Assembly: GCA_903844155.1 (NCBI GenBank)
Contig: CAIMSU010000261.1
Span: 1 to 35,551 of the forward strand
DNA length: 35,551 bases
DNA from: an uncultured Pseudomonadota bacterium
Lineage (GTDB): Bacteria > Myxococcota_A > UBA796 > SXON01
Direction: 5' to 3'
Shown: piece by piece, positions 6,801-14,217 of the stretch
Layout: the number at the start of each line of letters is the position of its first letter
How positions within the stretch are numbered: position 1 is the first letter of the stretch
Program-made: the position numbers and the translations under genes
The notes under the pieces: generated by a model
Databases searched by the model: none
What the model was told of the DNA's origin: nothing
The model's input: the letters and a program-made list of their open reading frames with translations, nothing else

Positions 6801-8699
6801 TTGACGCTGGCCTTGTGGCGCGGTCCGATCGTCGGCGCCCTCCTGGCCGGAGGGCTGGCCCTGCTCTCCACCGCGATGGACTGGCGAGGCACTGACTGGG
6901 TTGGCACGCTGGTTCCTCCTCCACAATTGGGGGCTGTGCTGGTGACGGGGCCGATGGCCGAAGCGGTCGCGTCGGCGCGGGCGGCGGGCGCTGACCCGGT
7001 GTACGGGGCCTTTCCGAGCGGGAGCAAGTGGTTGGCGGGGGCGACGGGCGAGCCGGTGGGGCTCGAGCAGGACTCGCGCGGGAGGATCCGGACGTACAAC
7101 GGTGAGGAGCTGCCGCTCCCGGAGGGGCTGCGCGGCGTCGTCGGCATGACGGCCGACCAGCTTGCGGGCGACGGGCAGTTCCTGAAGGACCGGACGGTCG
7201 TGGTCGTCGACGCGGACGCCGTGGCGGGAGACGAGGTGCTCGTGCCGGGGGTGGCGGAGCCGGTGGACCGTGGGCGGGTGCTGGCCGTTGCGCTGGGGTC
7301 GGCGGCGTCGGGCGCGTTCCTGCATGCGCCGGCAGCCGGGGTGGTGGTGGGTGGTGTGGCGGCGTCGGCGCTGGTGTGGGGGTTCGGCCTGGCCCGGCTT
7401 GCGCCCGATCGCGCGGTGATCGCGGGCCTGATCGCGGGGGTGCTCGCGCTGGCGCTTGTGGTGGCGGCGCGCGTGGCACGCGTCGACCTGCCGCTCGTTC
7501 CGCTCGTTGGGATGTGCCTTGTGCCCGCAGCCGTCCGCTACGTGGACGCGGCGACCGCGGCGTTCGCAGCGCTCGACCGCGTTGCCTGGCGGGTGGGCCG
7601 GAACCCCGCGGCGGCGCAGCTCCGAGCGCAGATCGCGGGGCGTGCGGCGTTGGCGGCGTTGCACGGAGAGGGTGCTGTGGTGTGGGGGGACGCGTCGCCC
7701 CCCACCATCGTCGCCCGTGCGGGACGAACGCCGGTCGTGCCCGAGCTGGCTTCCCTCCCCACCAAGAGCGAGTGGCGGGAGGGCTTCTGGATCGTGCCGG
7801 TCCACCACGAGGGCCGTGCCATCGGCGCGATCGGGCTGGTCAGCCCCGCCTCGGATCCGCTTCGCGGCGAGCTCCTCGGCCCCCTTGCCGGTGGCTTGAA
7901 GCCCTCCGCGCTCCCGAGCTACCCCGAGCTCCGGGCCACCCTCGCGGTCAGCGCCGTGGAGCGCGCGGCCGAGTCGTCGCGGTGGTGGGAGATGGTGCTC
8001 GCCGATGCAGGCCTCTACGCGGGGGTGTTCTCGCTCGGCGGGGACCTGATGGTGATGAGCCGGGGCTTCGCCGACTGGGTGCGGCCGAACGACGCAAACC
8101 CGCTCACGGCCGCGCTCGCGCGCATCGTTGGCGGCACCGATCGCGACAACCTGCGCGCCCTCCGAACGGCGCTGACGGGGCGGAGCGCGCGCGTGCTGAC
8201 GGAGGACGGGCGACAGGAGCTGCGGGTCACGCAGATCGTGTCGGGGCGGGTTCCGCAGGGCTTCCTGGTCCTGGTGCTGCCCATCGGCTCGGCGGCGGAT
8301 CGCTCCGAGCGCGCGCGCCTGCACGAGGCGCTCGTCCGGGTGACCGAGCGGTTGGGGCCAGAACGCGCTGCTGCCCTCATCGTCGATGCTCCCGGCCTGG
8401 CTCAGCCCATCGCAGCCCCGGCCGCAGAACTTGAGGAGATGCTGTACGAGCTCCTCGACGGGTGCCTCGCCCGCAACGCCCGCGCGATGATCCGCGTTCA
8501 CGCGGAATACCATGGTCTCGCATTGGAGATGACGGTGGTCCCAGAACGGCTCGACTCCGGAACGCTGCGCACGCTGCGCGAGGAGCTCGACATGCTCATG
8601 CGGCCGTTGGAGGAGCTTGGTGCCACGGTTGAGCCGGTCGCGTTTTCGGGAGACGGGCTCGTCCAGGTTGCCCTCTTCCCTTTCCATGCCCGAAGCTAG
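6801..8699 (+). CDS. Membrane sensor-like protein (CHASE2-like plus degenerate kinase-like C-terminus)
   Basis: First gene of the CapBC block (632 residues, TTG start). One membrane segment at about 8-26 precedes an extracytoplasmic region. That region ends in LKDRTVVVVDAD ... VLVPGVAEPVDRGRVLAVALGSA, reminiscent of the end of a CHASE2 domain, followed by three or so membrane spans (about 160-248). The cytosolic part shows a GAF/PAS-like stretch (WIVPVHHEGRAIGAIGLV, then about 390-500). The last 95 residues, beginning ELEEMLYELLDGCLARNA, resemble the N-box of a histidine-kinase ATPase domain. I see no phospho-acceptor H-box and no G1/G2 glycine boxes, so kinase activity is doubtful. It is probably a regulatory partner of the polymer synthesis machinery. 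Its stop is 6 bases before the capC-like gene. Domain names are by eye. Confidence 0.6.
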   Translation: MTLALWRGPIVGALLAGGLALLSTAMDWRGTDWVGTLVPPPQLGAVLVTGPMAEAVASARAAGADPVYGAFPSGSKWLAGATGEPVGLEQDSRGRIRTYNGEELPLPEGLRGVVGMTADQLAGDGQFLKDRTVVVVDADAVAGDEVLVPGVAEPVDRGRVLAVALGSAASGAFLHAPAAGVVVGGVAASALVWGFGLARLAPDRAVIAGLIAGVLALALVVAARVARVDLPLVPLVGMCLVPAAVRYVDAATAAFAALDRVAWRVGRNPAAAQLRAQIAGRAALAALHGEGAVVWGDASPPTIVARAGRTPVVPELASLPTKSEWREGFWIVPVHHEGRAIGAIGLVSPASDPLRGELLGPLAGGLKPSALPSYPELRATLAVSAVERAAESSRWWEMVLADAGLYAGVFSLGGDLMVMSRGFADWVRPNDANPLTAALARIVGGTDRDNLRALRTALTGRSARVLTEDGRQELRVTQIVSGRVPQGFLVLVLPIGSAADRSERARLHEALVRVTERLGPERAAALIVDAPGLAQPIAAPAAELEEMLYELLDGCLARNARAMIRVHAEYHGLALEMTVVPERLDSGTLRTLREELDMLMRPLEELGATVEPVAFSGDGLVQVALFPFHARS

Positions 8700-8705
8700 G
8701 ACCCG

Positions 8706-11468
8706 ATGAACTTCCTCTTCATGCCCGCCTCCTCGATCGATGCCTCGATCGTCGGCCCGGTCATCCTGGGCTTGATCGTCCTGTGGGCGTTCCTCGAGAC
8801 GCTTGGCTGGAACTTCACCGGCATCGTCGTCCCCGGGTACCTCGCCTGCGTCCTCGTGCTGCAGCCGGTCACGGCGGCGTTCATGGTCGGCGAGATCCTG
8901 CTCGCCTGGCTCGTGGTCGTCAGCGTCTCCGACCACATCTCGCCGAACTGGCCTTGGACGCCGTTTTTCGGGCGAGAACGGTTCTTTCTGGTCCTCGTCG
9001 TGTCGGTCGGGGTGCGCGTTGCCGTGGAGGGTGGCCTGCTGCCGTTCCTCACGCCGGACAGCGGGAGTCTGTCCACAGCGCTGCATTCGATGGGCTTTGT
9101 CGTCGTGCCGCTGGCCGCGAACGCCCTCTGGCGCACGGGGCTCGGCCCGGGCATGACGCGCCTTGGCGTGCCTGTCCTGATCGTGTGGGCGCTGCTGAAG
9201 TTCGTGATCCTGCCGTACACGTCGATCTCGCTGCAAGGCTTCCAGCTCGTCTACGAGGACCCCTCGCTGAGCTTCCTGTCGAGCCCGAGGGCCTACATCC
9301 TGCTGCTGTTCGGTGCGTTCGTCGGCAGCACGGCGAACCGGCGCTTCGGGTGGGACTTCGGGGGCATCAGCGTCTCGGGGCTGCTCGCGCTTTGCTGGCT
9401 TTCGCCATGGCGAATCGTGACGACGCTCGCCGAAGCCGTCTTCATCGTCGTCACGTACCACGCCGTGGTGCGACTGCCCGGGTTTCGCAACGCGAACATC
9501 TCGGGCGGACGCCCGTTTGTCCTGGCTGCCGCGCTCGCGTTCCTGGCGAAGGCGCTGTTTGCCCGTGGGCTCGCCTACTGGCTGCCGGACCTCGGCGCCC
9601 AGCAGTTCTACGCGTTCGGCTACCTGCTCTCCGCCCTGATCGCGCTGCGCTGCATCAAGTACGGCGACCTGTGGCGTCCCATCTTCTCCGCGGTCGTCAC
9701 GAGCTTCCTGGGGTTTGTGACCGGGAGCGCCGTCGGCTACGCGTTGGCAGTAGCGCTGCCGCCGCCCGCGCCGGAGGCGCTCAAGGAGACAGCCGCGGCG
9801 ACGACGTCGTGGGCCATCGAGCTCTGGCGCGGCACCGTTCGCACTCCGACGGGCGAACCGGCGCTGGCGAGCACGCTGCTCTCAGCCCGAAAGGACGCGG
9901 TGTACGGCGTCGGCGGAGAGGCGGGCGCCGGCTTCTGGAACCGGGATGGGGCGAAGAACCTCGCGGTTGTCGTGATCAACAACACCGACCTGGCGCCGGC
10001 GGTGGCGGCGGGCCTGGCCGAGAAGCTGGACGCGCGCGCCGCGCTCGTGTGCGCGAAGAGCGGGCCTGAGTGCGAGCAGGACATCAAGGATCTCGGCGGC
10101 GAACTCCCGGTGCTGCGGGTTGAGCGGGTGACGGGGAGCGAGCCACCCGCGCTGACTGCACCCGGGCAGCTCCCCCCCGACCTCCAGGTAGGCGTACTCC
10201 GTGCGCTTGAGAGCGATCTTCGGATTGACGTCGGCGGGACGCGGGACACGCGGGTGCGGCTCTCCAGGGACGGGTGGAACGCCGCCGCAAACCTTGGACT
10301 TGACGCAACGCCGGCGCCGCTTGTGGGTGTGGTGGCGGACCCGCCCGGTTGGCTGACGGTCTCGGACTTCGAGGAATCCACGCTGCTTGCCATGCAGGGG
10401 GCGCTCTTCGGGCCGATGCAGGTCTGGCAGAGCTCCGGTGACGAGCAGCAGCTTCGCATCGCCGCAGCGGCGGCGCGCGCGTTCGGGCTCACGCTCCGGC
10501 GAATCGGCCCGCTTGCGGTCGTCGACGGCCCGGATTGGCGCGTGATCGTGCGCACCAGCTCGCCCGGCGATGTGCGGGACGGGAACCTGCTGATCATGTC
10601 GCCCGGGTCCTCGGACGAGCCCACCACCCTCCCCGCCATGTTCAGCCTCGGCGAGGCCATGGGCGCCTCCGCTTACGTGCTCGACAGCGCGCCGACCCTC
10701 ACGTCCGAGCACCTTCCGCGGGTGCGCCCGTCCCAGGTCGCCCTGCTGCGCTTCCTGATGAACGCCGACGGCGCAACGCGGAAGAACACCCAGGTGCTGA
10801 GCATCCGGGACGTGAACGATCAGCTCGACATCGGCGGCGACATCGTCACCTCCATCGGCCGCCCGCTCGCCACCGCGGACGCCCTTGCGAACGCCGTGCC
10901 GCCCGTCCTCACCGAGGTCGAGGCGCTCGCCGCGCGCAGCGGCCTGAACACCGCCCGCTACGACGGCGCCGGGCTGCGGATCACCCTGCAGGACCCCTTC
11001 GATCCGGTGCGGTACGCAGCGCGCGCTTCACAGGGCGACGATGCCCACGTGGCCGTGTTCATCGGGCCGAACGCGCGGGCCCGTTTCCGTCGGCCCGAGG
11101 TCGACCCCAAGTTCGGGCCGCTCCTGCTTGGCCTCGGCGAACAGCCGCTCTCGGCCTACGCGGAGTCCGACTTCGTCGAGCCGGATGCGAGCTGGGCTGC
11201 CGTTCGCGACGCGATGGACGCGCTCGGCGACAAGCCGACGAAGGCCCACTTCTCGGCCGCCATCGCCGCAGGTGCCGCGACAGGGGCCGAGGCCTCCTTG
11301 GTCTGCGACCCCCTGCTCGGCTGCCGGTGGCTCGCCTTTGAGCGGGATGATGGTGGCCACCGCCGCGGAATCCTCGCCCCGCTCATCCGCGGCGGGACGG
11401 CCGAGGCGGGTGACTTCCGGCGTCGCACGGCCCTCGGCTCGGCCGACGTCGCCTGGGCGGTGCCATGA
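8706..11468 (+). CDS. CapC/PgsC-like polymer synthesis membrane protein, tandem-duplicated, with large extension
   Basis: CapC/PgsC is the small membrane partner of the CapB ligase in poly-gamma-glutamate synthesis. In Bacillus it is about 150 residues; here the protein has 920. Residues 33-54 carry the family signature GWNFTGIVVPGYLA ... QP, and FVVVPLAANALWRTGL (131-146) matches the second conserved block. The same order recurs about 180 residues later: GWDFGGISVSGLLAL (215-229) and YLLSALIALRCIKYGD (306-321). So two CapC units lie in tandem within the first 350 residues, about ten membrane segments. Residues 360-920 are soluble, have no recognised motif, and contain alternating hydrophobic strands. 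ATG 8706 follows the upstream stop by 6 bases. The TGA stop overlaps the next ATG (ATGA). Confidence 0.8.
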   Translation: MNFLFMPASSIDASIVGPVILGLIVLWAFLETLGWNFTGIVVPGYLACVLVLQPVTAAFMVGEILLAWLVVVSVSDHISPNWPWTPFFGRERFFLVLVVSVGVRVAVEGGLLPFLTPDSGSLSTALHSMGFVVVPLAANALWRTGLGPGMTRLGVPVLIVWALLKFVILPYTSISLQGFQLVYEDPSLSFLSSPRAYILLLFGAFVGSTANRRFGWDFGGISVSGLLALCWLSPWRIVTTLAEAVFIVVTYHAVVRLPGFRNANISGGRPFVLAAALAFLAKALFARGLAYWLPDLGAQQFYAFGYLLSALIALRCIKYGDLWRPIFSAVVTSFLGFVTGSAVGYALAVALPPPAPEALKETAAATTSWAIELWRGTVRTPTGEPALASTLLSARKDAVYGVGGEAGAGFWNRDGAKNLAVVVINNTDLAPAVAAGLAEKLDARAALVCAKSGPECEQDIKDLGGELPVLRVERVTGSEPPALTAPGQLPPDLQVGVLRALESDLRIDVGGTRDTRVRLSRDGWNAAANLGLDATPAPLVGVVADPPGWLTVSDFEESTLLAMQGALFGPMQVWQSSGDEQQLRIAAAAARAFGLTLRRIGPLAVVDGPDWRVIVRTSSPGDVRDGNLLIMSPGSSDEPTTLPAMFSLGEAMGASAYVLDSAPTLTSEHLPRVRPSQVALLRFLMNADGATRKNTQVLSIRDVNDQLDIGGDIVTSIGRPLATADALANAVPPVLTEVEALAARSGLNTARYDGAGLRITLQDPFDPVRYAARASQGDDAHVAVFIGPNARARFRRPEVDPKFGPLLLGLGEQPLSAYAESDFVEPDASWAAVRDAMDALGDKPTKAHFSAAIAAGAATGAEASLVCDPLLGCRWLAFERDDGGHRRGILAPLIRGGTAEAGDFRRRTALGSADVAWAVP

Positions 11469-13999
11469 GCCTCGCCCGCATCCTCGGCTGGCTGACCGTC
11501 ATCGTCGGCGTCGCGTTCCTGCTCCTCGCCCGCCCGACGCTGGACGACGGGGCGATCGCGCGCGATCGGCTCATCACCTACCGGGTCGAGGACGGCCTCA
11601 CCTTCGCCCTGAGCCCCGACGAGGAGCAGGTCAAGTTCATCAGTTGGCTCGTCCCGCCGACGCATCAGGCGCCCGACACGCGGCGAAGCTGGCCGTACCG
11701 GGTCGAGGCGATCGTCCGAGACGTCGCTGGCAAGGAGGTTGAGAGCCAGCAGTTCTGGATCCGCGGCCGAATGGGCTGGATCGAGCGGCTCGACACGCAC
11801 GCGTTTGAGGCGCCGAGCCGCTTCGAGGCCGACGACTCGCTGACGATCTGGCCAAACCGCAGCACCCGTCCGCCCGAGGACATCTGCGACGATCGCCTCA
11901 CGCTCCTGGACGTCCACGGCCTCGTCCCGCACGGTGGAACCATCGAGATCCACCCGTTGGACGTGCCAGAAGGGGGTCGGCTGGTCGGCATCGCGTTTGA
12001 GCGCTCCCGGCGGTCCGACGTCGATCAGGCGCGCGAGGCGAGCCGCAAGGGCTCCACGGTCCTGGCACGTGCGGCCGCCCGACTGGGACCGTTCGACTTC
12101 CTCGAGTACTCCGAAGACTGGCGGATGAACCTGGCCGAGTTTGAGTGGCGTCGCTTGAGCGCGCTGAACGACGGGATTGACCGCAACGAGCCCCGGCGGG
12201 TCGAGGCGGCGTTCGAACGCCTGCCGTTTGAGGACGTCGCCGCCGTGGCGTGGCCGCTGTGGCCGGGTGGCGTCGCGTCCTTCAATCTTGAGGGCAAGGC
12301 GTCCATCGCGTTCCAATGGTGGAAGACGGACGCGAGCGGGGTCGTAAACTCCGCTGCCTTGATGCGGATCGTCCACAACAACCGCGCGCCAGACGCGCCG
12401 ACGACCATCGACAAGACCTCGTCGTTCGGGCCCTTTGAAGTGGACGGTGGAGTCAACACCGTGGAAGTCGCGCTGCCGCCGGATGCGCCGGGGCCGCTGC
12501 TCCTCCGGGCGACAACGACGGGGGCCGAGGTGGACCGCGCGTTCGGTGACCCGCCGCGCCGGGCCTACCCGGATGGGGTTCAGGCCGTGGCGCCCGATCT
12601 CCGCAGCGTCGTTCCATGGCGTACTGGCCCGGGGCTCTCGCCGCTCTACTACAACCTCAACCCTGGCGAGCTGGTGCAGGTCACGGCTCGGCAGCGCCTC
12701 GCGCCGGGGCTTTTGGCGGCGTTTGACGTGCCTGCGCTGGAGACGGGCGTGTCGGTGGTGGTGGAGGCGCTCGACCCGGCCGACAAGGTCATCCGGTCGT
12801 GGACGCGCATCCTCACGCCGATGGCGAGCGCCTGGGAGCGGTACACCGAGCAGGATGATCCGTCGACGGCGCGGGTCTCGGAGCCGGAGCGGGTGTGGTT
12901 CGAGCCGGCGCCGGGGATGGCGGGGCTTCGGATCTCGGCGACGGGCCTCGTGGACGTGGACATGGAGGTCAAGCTGCCGTTGCCGGAGATCGTGGCGCGC
13001 GAGTACGACCTGCCCTCGGACACGGACCCGCACGTGAGCGTCGACTGGGAGCCGCATCGGGACACGCCCTGGCAGGCCCGGAACCCCCGCGGTGCGGAGG
13101 GGTTGTTCGAGGAGCACCGCCAGGTTCGCATCGACGGGCAGGTGCGGCTGGACTGGCGGCCCGACGAGCCCGTCGTGCCCGCGCCGATCACCGTGCCCCC
13201 GGGCGGCGTTCCGGGGATCGTGCATGTTCCGGCGGTCGTCGTGGTCCCACCCGCCCGTCACTACGAGCCCTTGCCGGTGCCCGCGCCGTTTGAACTCGTC
13301 GCGCGACCTGCTGGGAACGGCGGAGGGGAGGGCGGCGCCGTCAGCCACCTCGGCCGCGATGCGTCCACCGTCGTCATCGGCGATGACGGCGCCCTGGAGG
13401 TCGAATATCGCGTGGCTGCCGCGCTCGTCGGCAAGACCGCCACGTTCAAGGTCGGCGGGCAGCCGTGGAACCCGCTGCTGGAGTCGACATCGGGCACCCT
13501 GCGGCTGGAGGGCCTCAACCCGGGCTCGGTGCACGTGGGCGTGTCGACGGTCGGAACGTTCCTTGCCCGCGCTGTGGGGAGCGACGCGTGGAGCATTCGC
13601 AAGCTGCGGCCGCTCAAGCCCGGCGCCACCTTGCACATCACGTTGCCCGAGGGCGCCGGCCAGGTGCTCGTGGACACGTACTCGACGGCGGGCGTGGCGT
13701 TGACCTGGGACCTGCAGGACGAGCGCCAGGAGGGGCTGTTGGAGCATCCGCCCGAACGCGGAGGCGTGGCCCGGCTTGCAGCGAGACGGCCGGCCTCGGC
13801 GCTCTCGTTCGAAAGCCCGACGCTGCAGCAGCTTGATCCGCTGGTCATCGAGCGCGGCGTGGCGCGGGGCGAGCTGAGCATCTCGTACACAGCGCTCCCG
13901 GGCTCGGCGGGGCAGCCGCTCTACATCCGCATCCTCGCCGAAAAGGGCGGGACAGCCCCGACCGACCCCACACGCCACTGGCGCACGGGGGTGAGATGA
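11465..13999 (+). CDS. Membrane-anchored periplasmic protein of the CapBC-type operon (844 aa)
   Basis: I do not recognise the family. One N-terminal membrane segment (about 5-22, ILGWLTVIVGVAFLLLA) is followed by more than 800 residues without another hydrophobic span, so it is likely anchored in the inner membrane and projects into the periplasm. The body is beta-rich. A proline-rich stretch at about 567-613 (VVPAPITVPPGGVPG ... EPLPVPAPF) separates it into two parts, like a hinge or spacer. The C-terminal part has repeated short strands (STVVIGDDGALEVEYRV, TLRLEGLNPGSVHVGVSTVG). The start codon overlaps the capC-like stop by four bases, and the stop overlaps an ATG of the next frame, so it is cotranslated. 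A scaffold linking inner and outer membranes is an inference from this layout. Confidence 0.65.
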   Translation: MSLARILGWLTVIVGVAFLLLARPTLDDGAIARDRLITYRVEDGLTFALSPDEEQVKFISWLVPPTHQAPDTRRSWPYRVEAIVRDVAGKEVESQQFWIRGRMGWIERLDTHAFEAPSRFEADDSLTIWPNRSTRPPEDICDDRLTLLDVHGLVPHGGTIEIHPLDVPEGGRLVGIAFERSRRSDVDQAREASRKGSTVLARAAARLGPFDFLEYSEDWRMNLAEFEWRRLSALNDGIDRNEPRRVEAAFERLPFEDVAAVAWPLWPGGVASFNLEGKASIAFQWWKTDASGVVNSAALMRIVHNNRAPDAPTTIDKTSSFGPFEVDGGVNTVEVALPPDAPGPLLLRATTTGAEVDRAFGDPPRRAYPDGVQAVAPDLRSVVPWRTGPGLSPLYYNLNPGELVQVTARQRLAPGLLAAFDVPALETGVSVVVEALDPADKVIRSWTRILTPMASAWERYTEQDDPSTARVSEPERVWFEPAPGMAGLRISATGLVDVDMEVKLPLPEIVAREYDLPSDTDPHVSVDWEPHRDTPWQARNPRGAEGLFEEHRQVRIDGQVRLDWRPDEPVVPAPITVPPGGVPGIVHVPAVVVVPPARHYEPLPVPAPFELVARPAGNGGGEGGAVSHLGRDASTVVIGDDGALEVEYRVAAALVGKTATFKVGGQPWNPLLESTSGTLRLEGLNPGSVHVGVSTVGTFLARAVGSDAWSIRKLRPLKPGATLHITLPEGAGQVLVDTYSTAGVALTWDLQDERQEGLLEHPPERGGVARLAARRPASALSFESPTLQQLDPLVIERGVARGELSISYTALPGSAGQPLYIRILAEKGGTAPTDPTRHWRTGVR

Positions 14000-14026
14000 A
14001 AGGGTGGATTTCACGGCTGAGGCCTG

Positions 14027-14213
14027 TTCAGGCGAAGACGCGACCCTGTGTTCTGAGGGGGGACGCCGAGGGCGTCCCCCCTCCGGCCGCCGGGGGCGGC
14101 CTACCCCCGGGCCGGGCCCTGACGGTGATTCGGGGTACCGAATCACCGCGACTTTGCGCGACCGGGAGCGCCGGAGTACCGGCGGCCGGTCGCGCAAAGG
14201 TCCGGGCCGGCCG
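14027..14213 (+). repeat. Full copy of a dispersed structured repeat inside the operon junction
   Basis: This element matches 35329-35515 over its whole length and, in part, 51-132 on the other strand. It contains three stems. Stem 1: GAGGGGGGACGCC (14055-14067) with GGCGTCCCCCCTC (14071-14083). Stem 2: GGTGATTCGG (14124-14133) with CCGAATCACC (14138-14147). Stem 3: CTTTGCGCGACCGG (14152-14165) with CCGGTCGCGCAAAG (14186-14199), which encloses an inner stem CGCCGG (14169-14174) with CCGGCG (14179-14184). Several stem positions differ from the other full copy in a paired way. The element lies between the stop of the 844-residue gene and the signal peptide of the next gene, and has no in-frame stop. 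Confidence 0.85.
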
Positions 14214-14217
14214 TCAT

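Noticed and set aside
6768-9461. An 897-residue - strand frame across the sensor-like and CapC-like genes
   Set aside because: Its composition (Arg, Asp, His, Gln rich) is that of an antisense shadow, and it covers two well-supported + strand genes with CapC motifs.
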